Assembly: GCF_019925205.1 (NCBI RefSeq)
Contig: NC_083562.1
Coordinates: 22,754,001 to 22,818,000, forward strand
Direction: 5' to 3'
DNA from: Metopolophium dirhodum
Lineage: Eukaryota > Arthropoda > Insecta > Hemiptera > Aphididae
Length of the DNA stretch: 64,000 nt
The notes beneath the pieces are model-generated. The model was given only the letters and a program-made list of their open reading frames with translations. It was not told where the DNA came from and did no database searches. Positions 58,501 through 64,000 of the stretch are shown piece by piece (within the stretch, counting starts at the first letter, position 1; each line of letters opens with the position of its first letter). Position numbers and translations under genes: made by a program.

Positions 58501-60306
58501 ATGCGCGGATCCAGAAGGGGGTGATGTTGCCCCCCTAACCCATCGCCCCTTGGATAGTAGTTTTGGTTACCTATATTAATTTGAAGTTTGAACTCTTATC
58601 AAATTGTTAAATGAAAAATACGCAATTTACCATTATACAAAAACAAAATAGGTACAGCATTTTATTCTGTAATATGGAAAATTTAGATAGTTATTATACT
58701 ATGGGCCACTCTTAACTAAATATTCTTGCTAAAGAGCTAGCTATAAAGCTATGCTATACTCATAGAACGCTGACAAGTAACAATAAGAAATCACAATGCC
58801 GATCTGATTTTAAATTCTGAAATTATAATCCCAAAATCCTATATTATGTATCATACTATTATTATTTACAAACTCTTACACTGTCGCGCGCCGGCCACCC
58901 ACCTTTTTATTCATTTTTTTTTTTTTTTTGTAATGGCGGTTGTGTAGAAATTCCGAAGAAGATTTACGAGTACCAATTATAGGGGCCGCTCGATATACAC
59001 ACACACCATACGTATACAATGAAATAAAATATAAATGCCGACGGAAAAAAACAAACAAGTTTGACAGAAAAATTCAATTCAAAATTATAAAATGTATTAA
59101 CCGTATTTAATCAAAAAATGTATGTATATAGTATATGTAGTCATATCTGCTACCAAAATGATATTCGTATTCTGTAGAGTTTAATTAACCACCCTAAAGA
59201 CGCGTAGGTGGTACATACATACGGTGATAAAAATATGCAACGTTTCGTCGTCAGAATAACCGTTTTTTCTCCCCTCCTACATAAATAACAACTAAGGTAG
59301 AAGTAATACCTACACTTTATTATATTATCCCAAACGCGATAAAGACACGCCGCCGCCGCACTGTACCTGCCGGACCAGTGTGTGAGTAAAGCGGCATGAG
59401 TCATAAGCATAACGTACAACAGCAGTAGGTATACAGTACAGCAGAATGAATGGGCTAAACCTCATCAATTTTATTACAAACGTGTACAGAACCACTGAAA
59501 CACACAAGGTGTAGCATATGCGTGTGTTTCGAATCCACTCACGCGATATTCGAATAGTAAAAAAAAAATAATAAAAATTCGCATTAATCTTACAAAAGAA
59601 ACGTTACGTTCAAGGCTAAAATATTATGCGTATTATATCATTGAAAAAGTACCCTATACTATGACACATACTACACAGCGTAACGTACATAGATAAAATA
59701 TTATAATATGTAGGTACCGGTATAGGTACATTGGAATATCTCGTCGTATCACAAATTATTCCAAGTCGCCGGAAACAATAGTTACCTATCATTGTTATTG
59801 TGTTGTGTAGTGACGCGCACGTGTACAAAAAAACGGTTTCTCACCCAGTTGCCGGATGGATACCTACTATAAAAAAGAATATGGGCACTATATATAATTA
59901 TAGTATATTATATTATATAATATTATAGTAATATTATAAGTCTATAGGTGCGTAGGCTTTCTATATAGTTGGTTCTATCTACAATGCTGTACAATACACG
60001 ATACACAGATAAAACGTGCTAACAGTTGTCATTAAATTGTGTTTTTTTTTAAACTGACTTTTTGCGGCCTTTCAAAAATTTAAAAAAAAAACTTTTTTGG
60101 TGGATAATAATATTAAGTGTCAAATTATAATTCAAGTCTTACCTGGCAAACGGTTCAGATTCTACGTCGTAAACCTTGTCGATGGGATCCTTGCTGATGA
60201 GTCTGTCTATCTGTTCGGCTGTCAGGTCCAAGTATCCTGGTTGTTTGGCCCTTATCAGCTGCGGCTGCGGCGGCGGCGACGGGTTAACGGACACCACCTC
60301 CTTCAT
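183..60306 (-). CDS. Drak: Drak: death-associated-protein-kinase-related Ser/Thr kinase (STK17 family), six coding exons
   Basis: Joined exons 60306-60143, 10257-10045, 8029-7891, 3308-3133, 3009-2830 and 1542-183 give 2232 bp, encoding 743 residues plus TGA, with a GT donor and AG acceptor at every junction and phase maintained. Residues 55-63 carry the glycine-loop segment, Lys76 lies in AAKF, Glu94 is in helix C, HLDIKPQN spans 168-175, DFG starts at 191, and GTPDYVAPE spans 209-217. The HLD (not HRD) catalytic loop, the RKRRR stretch after the lysine and the EILHEVAVLE helix are typical of DRAK/STK17 kinases. Family knowledge: these kinases phosphorylate myosin regulatory light chain; fly Drak acts in epithelial morphogenesis. 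The length fits long insect Drak rather than the shorter vertebrate paralogues. Residues 292-743 are a Ser/His/Gln/Pro-rich tail. The ATG at 60306 is the first after an in-frame TAA. The exon chain is seen directly; function is inferred from homology. Confidence 0.95.
1543..2829 (-). other. Drak intron 5
   Basis: AT-rich intron of 1287 bp bounded by the exon 5 donor and exon 6 acceptor. It contains TA-rich runs (for example about 2420-2445) but no open frame or repeat that I can assign. Confidence 0.85.
2830..3009 (-). CDS. Drak: Drak coding exon 5 (C-lobe)
   Basis: Encodes residues 231-291: SIGVLLYVLLTGCSPFGG (subdomain IX), QETFCNISQCKLDF, and the C-lobe helices ending DLMKKLMVKNP. The NISQ motif and the adjoining acidic segment match the DRAK/STK17 C-lobe. 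It follows exon 4 after a short 123-bp intron. The acceptor is CGCAG|GTCC and the donor CCCAG|GTGAGT. Confidence 0.95.
3133..3308 (-). CDS. Drak: Drak coding exon 4 (activation segment)
   Basis: Encodes residues 173-231: PQNLVL continues the catalytic loop, DFGISR (Asp191) opens the activation segment, GTPDYVAPEVL is the P+1 loop and APE motif, and TDMW leads into subdomain IX. The acceptor is TTTCAG|CCAC. The donor ATGTG|GTAAGG splits the Trp231 codon, which is completed by the first base of exon 5. Confidence 0.96.
3309..7890 (-). other. Drak intron 3
   Basis: Intron of 4582 bp, mostly AT-rich. It holds a GC-richer patch at about 4130-4860 whose plus-strand open frame (4339-4656) has no recognisable motif, and a CA/TA microsatellite at about 7385-7425. 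Nothing else is supported. Confidence 0.8.
7891..8029 (-). CDS. Drak: Drak coding exon 3 (hinge to catalytic loop)
   Basis: Encodes residues 126-172. It starts APGGEL (the AxGGE hinge seen in DAPK/DRAK kinases), passes through VARLMRQILDGLHYLH (helix E), and ends HLDIK with the catalytic Asp170 and Lys172 at the exon edge. The acceptor is TTTCAG|AGCG and the donor AAG|GTAAGG. Reading the longer minus-strand open frame here in another phase gives an unrelated peptide, so the splice phase is needed to see the kinase. Confidence 0.94.
8030..10044 (-). other. Drak intron 2
   Basis: Intron of 2015 bp. Almost half of it is the inverted-repeat element at 8843-9694; the remainder is plain AT-rich sequence. 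Confidence 0.85.
8843..9694. mobile_element. Non-autonomous DNA element with terminal inverted repeats of about 190 bp
   Basis: The left arm (about 8843-9035) and the reverse complement of the right arm (about 9694-9513) align over nearly their whole length. They share AATAATGGTACG at the tip, then AAATTATGTGCCCAGAGATTG, CCAGGCACGTA, CATGCATATTG, ATAGTACGTA and a more diverged inner part ending GGCCGT. The interior is about 480 bp. A minus-strand open frame (9226-8915) overlaps the left arm and a GC-richer stretch at about 9030-9190, but it shows no transposase motif. The element sits in Drak intron 2. The class is not determined; no clear target-site duplication is visible. Confidence 0.8.
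10045..10257 (-). CDS. Drak: Drak coding exon 2 (glycine loop, catalytic lysine, helix C)
   Basis: Codes for residues 55-126: RGKYATVRRC glycine-loop half, AAKF with Lys76, RKRRR, EILHEVAVLE (helix C, Glu94) and the hinge-proximal EMILLLEL. The acceptor is a long T-tract ending CAG|GGGC and the donor is ACT|GTGAGT. Both boundary codons are split in phase 2, matching exons 1 and 3. It is separated from exon 1 by about 49.9 kb. Confidence 0.95.
10258..19819 (-). other. Drak intron 1, 3' portion
   Basis: No gene is supported here. The DNA alternates between TA-rich runs (about 11625-11660, 13500-13525, 15795-15825, 16720-16735, 17430-17447) and GC-richer, CpG-containing patches at about 10740-11600, 14760-15010, 15620-16560, 18400-18620 and 19010-19160. 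A (CATA)n run lies at about 18963-18987. The patches have no consistent reading frame and could be regulatory DNA or unspliced minor exons. Confidence 0.6.
19820..19896. mobile_element. Terminal part of a hAT-like non-autonomous element
   Basis: Read on the minus strand from 19896, the sequence begins CAGTGGTTCCCAAACTTTTC and continues through GACGTGACCCAC. CAGTGGTTCCCAAAC is a widespread terminus of insect hAT-type miniature elements (established knowledge). The other terminus was not found, so the left boundary is arbitrary and the copy may be truncated. Confidence 0.55.
22013..22053. repeat. (TAC)n/(TAA)n microsatellite
   Basis: A run of TAC triplets, interrupted once by AAC, that turns into TAA triplets; seen directly. 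It lies in Drak intron 1. Confidence 0.9.
28356..28380. repeat. Perfect 11-bp inverted repeat with 3-base loop
   Basis: ACACATGTATA at 28356-28366 and its exact reverse complement at 28370-28380, separated by GTG. A compact hairpin or cruciform candidate in intronic DNA. No flanking feature explains it. Confidence 0.85.
30494..30773 (-). other. Coding-like patch, possible relic of a Cys-loop receptor TM4 exon
   Basis: A GC-richer minus-strand stretch stays open from an acceptor-like TTGTCAG at 30774-30780 to TAG at 30496-30494. Translated, it contains SEAAQWRSIALSFDRVAL followed by a hydrophobic run. A Trp, hydrophobic pair, DR and long hydrophobic stretch resembles the region entering TM4 of nicotinic-type Cys-loop receptor subunits. 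There is no ATG start, no companion TM1-TM3 exon was noticed nearby on this strand, and the part after the hydrophobic run does not look like a receptor C-terminus. It could be a decayed exon or a coincidence. Confidence 0.25.
31229..31663. mobile_element. 435-bp foldback MITE between TTAA sites
   Basis: The whole segment is a long imperfect palindrome. The outer arms share GACGTGG, TGTGTTGTCTCCGTC, TTACAAGTGCGTAACATA, AAAATTAGAGTGAATT and CCTCTTATAAA. Near the centre AAAGCGAGTTAT appears opposite its reverse complement around a loop of about 30 bases. TTAA flanks both ends (31225-31228 and 31664-31667), consistent with TTAA target-site use as in piggyBac-type elements, although the tips GAAGACGTGG and AAGGACGTGG differ at two positions. 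It has no coding capacity. Confidence 0.85.
34001..34140. mobile_element. Short miniature inverted-repeat element of about 140 bp
   Basis: The left end reads GTGGCGTTCTCAGGAA and the reverse complement of the right end reads TTGGCGTACTCACGGG, about 12 of 15 positions alike. The interior has a G-run near the left end and a C-rich run near the right. This is compatible with a degenerate non-autonomous DNA transposon. No target duplication is certain. Confidence 0.55.
37861..38013 (+). other. Unassigned plus-strand open stretch behind an acceptor-like site
   Basis: A pyrimidine stretch ending TTTTTCAG at 37860 is followed by 50 open codons (ATG at 37870) to TGA at 38011-38013, in a GC-richer patch. 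The translation begins KNPMYSTTEFRCIPLGG and matches nothing I recognise. It may be a terminal exon of an unannotated transcript or chance. Confidence 0.2.
38857..39099 (-). other. Unassigned minus-strand coding-like patch
   Basis: Open for 80 codons on the minus strand. The first half is hydrophobic and AT-rich (FFLNIVNELI). The second half, ending LHVKSPAGRPNQSLPKK, is GC-richer and protein-like. The layout is loosely reminiscent of the end of a piggyBac-type transposase (helix, then basic GRP-containing linker), but no cysteine cluster follows and no upstream catalytic segment was seen. I do not assign a function. Confidence 0.2.
41697..41725. repeat. Perfect 12-bp hairpin found only in copy A of the duplication
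   Basis: GGGTATTGGGTA at 41697-41708 and its exact reverse complement TACCCAATACCC at 41714-41725 flank a 5-base loop. The corresponding part of copy B reads GGGTAATGGGTATTGTATAC without the right arm. Confidence 0.85.
41812..41940 (-). pseudogene. Duplicated broken tail of the nested 269-residue gene
   Basis: The reverse complement aligns with the last 40 or so codons of the gene at 42200-43816: DNIS, IKLDQIK, CFFIPTS and KAVVISLLH are all preserved. A TAA interrupts the frame just after DNISV, and the last residues before the final stop differ. No 5' part of the gene lies beside it, so this is a truncated duplicate rather than a functional paralogue. Confidence 0.8.
42152..42197 (-). terminator. 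Candidate polyadenylation signals of the nested gene
   Basis: AATAAA occurs on the minus strand at 42197-42192, three bases after the stop codon, and again at 42157-42152. Either could serve the gene at 42200-43816. The AT-rich composition makes chance occurrence likely. Confidence 0.35.
42200..43816 (-). CDS. Nested gene, 269-residue uncharacterised protein, three exons
   Basis: Exons 43816-43802 (MAEKQ), 43154-42968 and 42807-42200 join through CAG|GTAAAT, TTTTCAG|TGGG, TATT|GTAAGT and TATAG|CTAC into 810 bp with no internal stop. Residues 6-67 have spaced aromatics and prolines: WVVGLFEEEN, IPSNWIV, CQWP, then DWQPFPVKIIEQY. That layout resembles an N-terminal module common in insect orphan and transposon-linked proteins, often alongside DUF4806 (recalled family pattern). 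Residues 68-90 are charged and likely helical. The rest, including YFILYDKSIVFVQQIKKHL and a C-terminal CFFIPTSDSKAVVISLLH, looks beta-rich and is not recognised. No signal peptide or membrane segment is seen. It lies on the same strand as Drak inside its first intron, in strongly AT-rich codons like its surroundings. Function unknown. Confidence 0.75.
43824..43940. repeat. Two-copy direct repeat (period about 66 bp) just upstream of the nested gene
   Basis: Units beginning at 43824 and 43890 share CAAT, GTTAAT, ATCGAAAGCACA, TCGCGT and TTG.AG at the same relative positions. The repeat ends a few bases before the ATG at 43816, so it is probably 5' UTR or core promoter of that gene. Confidence 0.65.
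44549..44990. repeat. Tandem repeat with period of about 205 bp, roughly 2.2 copies
   Basis: Copies start at about 44549, 44755 and 44958, each opening TGTAAC. The first two share ATATCTATTAAACGT, ATTGTAATGTATTTGCT, GTTAAAATG, CGCATGCATGT-like and TATACTTAGCGA-like segments in order. The third is only the first few tens of bases. No coding potential. Could be a small satellite or a local duplication. Confidence 0.75.
48068..48097. repeat. Perfect 12-bp inverted repeat with 6-base loop
   Basis: GTAACCCGAATA at 48068-48079 and its reverse complement at 48086-48097. With small mismatches the stem extends outward through GTTTG on one side and CAAAC on the other. It lies in a GC-richer patch. Confidence 0.85.
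49929..49952. repeat. Perfect 10-bp inverted repeat with 4-base loop
   Basis: GTAGGTAACT at 49929-49938 and its reverse complement at 49943-49952. A simple hairpin built from the GTAGGTA-type words frequent in this genome. Confidence 0.8.
52399..52604. mobile_element. 206-bp MITE with CAGTGGCGT termini
   Basis: The left end is CAGTGGCGTTATTTGGGG and the reverse complement of the right end is CAGTGGCGTCATTTCAG. The interior contains G-rich and C-rich runs near the ends. CAGTGGCGT termini are common in insect non-autonomous DNA transposons. No flanking duplication longer than two or three bases is visible, so the superfamily is left open. Confidence 0.7.
52605..56862 (-). other. Drak intron 1, gene-free stretch
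   Basis: AT-rich intronic DNA with modest GC-richer patches at about 53640-53780 and 54770-54860. No gene, repeat array or element boundary can be supported. Confidence 0.55.
56863..57110 (-). promoter_or_regulatory. GC-rich island with strong splice donor; candidate alternative first exon
   Basis: This CpG-rich block ends on the minus strand in GTCGTC|GTGAGT (donor after 56863). Within it an ATG at 57110 in an AAAATGG context opens a 55-codon frame (MVSIGFVQRASRVALR at its start) that stops with TAG at 56945-56943, before the donor. It could be an alternative noncoding first exon of Drak or the start of another transcript. The phase-2 frame needed to enter Drak exon 2 has no ATG after its last stop, so a coding alternative N-terminus is not supported. 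Confidence 0.35.
57111..60142 (-). other. Drak intron 1, 5' end
   Basis: Intronic DNA between the island at 57 kb and the exon 1 donor. It includes a GCGCGGATCCAGAAGGGGG segment at about 58503-58521 resembling the end of a dispersed element, a T-run near 58913-58929, and TA-rich runs. No gene is supported. Confidence 0.55.
60143..60306 (-). CDS. Drak: Drak coding exon 1 (N-terminal leader)
   Basis: Encodes residues 1-54 plus two bases of codon 55. It begins MKEVVSVNP, runs through a Pro/Gln stretch (residues 9-16) and ends in the segment YDVESEPFA that leads into the kinase glycine loop. The donor is CAG|GTAAGA. An in-frame TAA lies upstream with no intervening ATG, so this start is the natural choice if translation begins in this exon. 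The Pro-rich repeat is encoded by CCG codons in a locally GC-rich stretch that continues into the upstream region. Confidence 0.9.
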
Positions 60307-61210
60307 GCCGGCGCACGTTTGTGGGAAACGCGCACAATGCGTGTGCGGGTGACACCACCCGTAAAGTAAGTAAAAACCAATAAATTTTTAAAAAAAATAT
60401 TCGCACACAAAATATCACGAACCCAACTGATTTTCGACCGAAAACAAAAATTAATATACGTAAATACCCGCCGCAAACCGGAGCGGATTATCAAACGTTA
60501 CTGCAAATTTTATTTTCCGTTATAGATTTTAATAAAAAACAATAATTTCGAAAATCGCATAATATACACCGTGGACGCGACTGCAACGATAACGATGATT
60601 ACAAACGGACGGATATAGAATGCCGTCGGCCGAAGATCGTGTAATAGTAATCTGCACGGATGCGAAAAACGGACGGTATTGACGAGTTTAACAAACTAAC
60701 CTGCGCGATGAAATCAAAAATATTCCGCGTTATCGAAAACGAAGAATAATATTATCATTTATCAACACAAAAAAATTACTGATAATATTTTCACGAATAT
60801 TCGCGTCGCACTCGGTGAGGACTGCACACGCACGCACACACACACGACACATACAACCGGTACCGCCGACTACGCATCCGCAAATGGCCGCCGCGACTGG
60901 TCTATGCCCCGTGGAGCGGTGGCGAGCGCCGGTCCTCTCGAGAACGTCCGCCGCGAACCACGCGGTATCGGTGTTGTCCGTTGAGGTGGTGGTGATGTTG
61001 GCGGTGGTGGGGGGACCGCCGCACAGCTGGCGCCCGCAACGGTTTTTTCCTCGTTTCCCCCGCCGCCGAAGATCCGAACACGCGCGCGGACCGTACAATA
61101 TTATTATCGTCGCGCCATAATTATTGTACGCACGCGGTCAAAAAAATGTTTTCTCCTGCGCCTCCTCGTTCTCAATGACCCTCCGGCCACGGCGACCCAC
61201 CACAACCACA
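60307..61210 (-). promoter_or_regulatory. Drak 5' UTR and promoter region, CpG-rich
   Basis: Sequence upstream of the Drak ATG is distinctly GC- and CpG-rich at about 60580-61200, with CA and GGT/CCA runs, against an AT-rich background. On the minus strand a donor-like GCGCAG|GTTAGT near 60704 and an acceptor-like AAAATCAG|TTGG near 60427 could bound a noncoding first exon and a short intron. The start site cannot be fixed from sequence. Open frames on both strands here are low-complexity and not convincing as proteins. Confidence 0.55.
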
Positions 61211-64000
61211 AATTGGTATTTTCTCTGTTTTTAATAGTATTTTGGATATATTATATCGGATTGATATACATATAGTAAAGTTCAACGCCGAGGCTGGTAA
61301 AAGGAACCGAATTATAAGTCATAAATCATAATATTATATATACCTAGAACTTACTGTAATATTTATTTATGGACTCAGAAGTATATTTTGTTTTCAAAAT
61401 AAATAATAAACATGCTAATCTATATAGTTTAATTTATAGTTAAATAATTTAATATGGCAAAATCAGTGGGGGGCTTGAGGGGGTCTAGCCCCCCCCCCCC
61501 AAAAAAAAAAAAATCTGTTAAGCCCCCTTCTTTTTTATTTGTGTGGGATTGAAGGTGGGGGCTCACATTTATGTTAATAATGTTAGCCCACTCTGAAATT
61601 TTAATGGATTTCCACCTATGGACTTAAATGTGTTTGGTCATCCATTTGTGTTAAGTAGTTTAATATCAATGCGTCCTCACTCCTCATAAGCACATCAGCA
61701 TATCATTTTTACTATCACAGCTTTATTTTTTTTATGAAGTCTCTAATTGTTAATGAAAATTAAATGGTTAACATAGGTAGTTGATAAATAGGTACCTATC
61801 CTATTGATTGCTGAATAAAAGTATGCATAGTACCTACATAAGTCATGGATAATAATGATGAAAATGTTAAGATAGAAATAGGTAGGTTCCAGAAAAATAA
61901 TAGCCGTAACACGTTCGGGCACAAAAAGATTTTTACTTGGGAATAGGGAGAACTATAATTGGTGCAATTTTTTTCGGACACAAAAAATGAATACAACGTT
62001 TTGGTACATCATATTTTTAAAATAATACCACGTTTGAGTACCAATTATACGTTTAGATACACATATTTTTCTATTTTACTTTTTAGAGTCAATTATAGTG
62101 TTACAAAGGAGACACCATGAGGAGGTTAGCTTTTAATAATTATCTCCCAACATTTTTTTTTACAATTAATTTAAATATATTCTTAATATCACATAATATA
62201 TTAAATCATTAGATCATTACAAAAATACTAAATCTACTAAAATCAAAAATCGTATTTTATTTTATTTACAGCTATCTTATTTATTTTTATTTTCGACAAA
62301 ACTTGGATCGATGTCATATATAAATATTTTATTATCAATATCTAGATTAAATTCATTCAATTTTTTTTAATGTATTCAACATCATGTTGTCTAATGTACA
62401 TTAGAGAACTATAATACATTAATACTTGTAAATTATAATTGCAATGACAATGACATTGCACTATTTAGTATTTAAAAGTTAAAACACATATTAGTTATAT
62501 TATCATACGCTCCTTGCAGATATTGACGGTTTTCTTAAGTAATCATGTATTATAATTTTATATTCATATATATTACATATAGTAAGTTGTAGAAATACAT
62601 CAAAACATTCAAAACAAAAACTGTGATTGATGATTAATTTAATTCAGTGATGACCCTTAATCTATAAATATTATAAAAATTTTAAAATATTATAATTTAT
62701 TGTGATAGGTACTCGCAATTTATAAAAGTTTAACCAATTTCATATATTTTCGATAACTCTAAAACTCGAAATAATAATATATTCATATTATACAGGTATT
62801 CGTCGAGCTACACACTCCAGTGTTCCGTAGTTACTTTCTTACTTTTATTTCTACGTACATCTTATCGATACGGTATCTATTACAATTCCTTCAATTTCTT
62901 GAGCGATAGAGCACAACATTTCCCTCTACTTCTCTTGGCCATAAACGATGTTACAGGTTTTTGCGGTTTCGTTTTATTACCAAAAACCATAATAGAAACA
63001 AGGTGTACAAGCCATCTCCGTGTATTAATAGTTAATACCTACATAATTATTGTAAATCAACTATAAATTATTAATCTATAGTACAATTTTTGATCTTTTT
63101 CGAAAATGTATGTAGTGTTTTGATTGTAATTTTGAAACTGGTTTTCATTCGTCACTTTCTCCACATGAATTTATTGAAGAACATATTATATACATGTCAT
63201 TTGATTTATTATGTTTTAAATTGATAATACAATTTAAACTATAAATAAATATTTATCAATGTATAGTACACATACAAATAATTAATAGTATAATACATCG
63301 CCGGGTAAAGTGATTTAACTGGCATAATATTATTATTATTTATTTATTTTATTGACAAACGTGTTTTTGACTGTTAAAAAATAAAAATAACATAACAATT
63401 TTTTTTCGATTTATAAAAAGTATAGCTGTTAGTTTAACAAACTTGTATCGTGTATAATTTATTATTCTACTAGGAATTGAAGAGTATTCAGATAATCAGA
63501 TGTGAGTATTAAAGTACACCTATATATAGGTACTATAATAAGTATGCAATAGAAATGTACTTATAACTACCATGAATCTCGTGGTATCTCATATATTTTT
63601 AAAAAGCTAATAGCTATAAACATAGCAAAAGTAAAAAATAAATAATATATAAGTTGATACAAATATAAATAACTTGTTTGTAACTTTAAAATGGCAATGA
63701 CGCAAAGTGACAAACTCTTCTAATCGCTTCGTACACATATACCCCAATACACAATATCTCTTATTTATGTACCTACCTACATGGCTATATATATATAAGA
63801 TATAGTTAAAAAATAAACTTATGATAGGTACACGATAATATTATATTAATATGATAAGGACACGAAATAAACACTATTAATATTACAAACATTCGCTTTT
63901 CTATAACTGTTAGAACTGCTTTTTCTTATCAATATATCATAATATGAGATTTCTATAAATGAAATATTTTATTTACCGTGTTATAATTTTAAACAAGTAA
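61211..64000. other. Intergenic DNA upstream of Drak
   Basis: AT-rich DNA with no supported gene. At about 61466-61620 there is CAGTGGGGGGCTTGAGGGGG followed by long C and A runs and a second AGCCCCC, probably a degraded miniature element. The rest is low-complexity AT sequence with TAGGTACCT-like words. Confidence 0.5.

Noticed and set aside
59509..59560. TTTCGAATCC resembling a tRNA B box
   Set aside because: No A box at the right distance and no acceptor or anticodon stem can be folded around it.
60730..61120. Overlapping frames of about 100-120 codons on both strands
   Set aside because: Repeated CA, GGT and CGC words give open frames on both strands. The region is better explained as Drak promoter and 5' UTR.

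Overview
The window is animal nuclear DNA, very AT-rich, with few open frames of any length and many microsatellites, TA-rich runs and short inverted-repeat elements. The recurring TAATATTA and TAGGTACCT-like words, together with a long insect-type Drak protein, suggest an aphid or a close hemipteran relative. That is an inference from sequence style, not a species identification.

One gene dominates the window. On the minus strand, six coding exons between 60306 and 183 join with canonical GT-AG sites and unbroken phase into a 743-residue serine/threonine kinase of the DRAK/STK17 (DAPK-related) family. The exons are 60306-60143, 10257-10045, 8029-7891, 3308-3133, 3009-2830 and 1542-183. The first intron is about 49.9 kb, which is most of the window. 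The kinase domain is complete (glycine loop, catalytic Lys76, helix-C Glu94, HLD and DFG motifs, APE), and a 452-residue low-complexity tail lies in one large last exon. A GC-rich, CpG-rich stretch at about 60.3-61.2 kb upstream of the start codon is the likely promoter and 5' UTR region. The 3' UTR runs off the left edge.

Inside intron 1, on the same strand, a second gene can be assembled at 43816-42200. It has three exons and encodes 269 residues. Its N-terminal module resembles one common in insect orphan or transposon-associated proteins (Trp/Pro-rich, DUF4806-associated style); its C-terminal half is unrecognised. Its 3' end and flank have been tandemly duplicated, leaving a broken gene tail at about 41.8-41.94 kb, and its promoter-proximal DNA contains a 66-bp-period duplication. 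This is the best candidate for something undescribed.

The rest of the intronic and upstream DNA holds non-autonomous DNA transposons: an 852-bp element with terminal repeats of about 190 bp in intron 2, a 435-bp foldback between TTAA sites at 31.2 kb, a 206-bp CAGTGGCGT element at 52.4 kb, a 140-bp element at 34.0 kb and a hAT-like end at 19.9 kb. It also holds a tandem repeat of about 205-bp period at 44.5-45.0 kb, several hairpins, and GC-rich patches that could be regulatory DNA, alternative first exons or decayed coding fragments. No tRNA, rRNA, CRISPR array or bacterial-type feature was seen.
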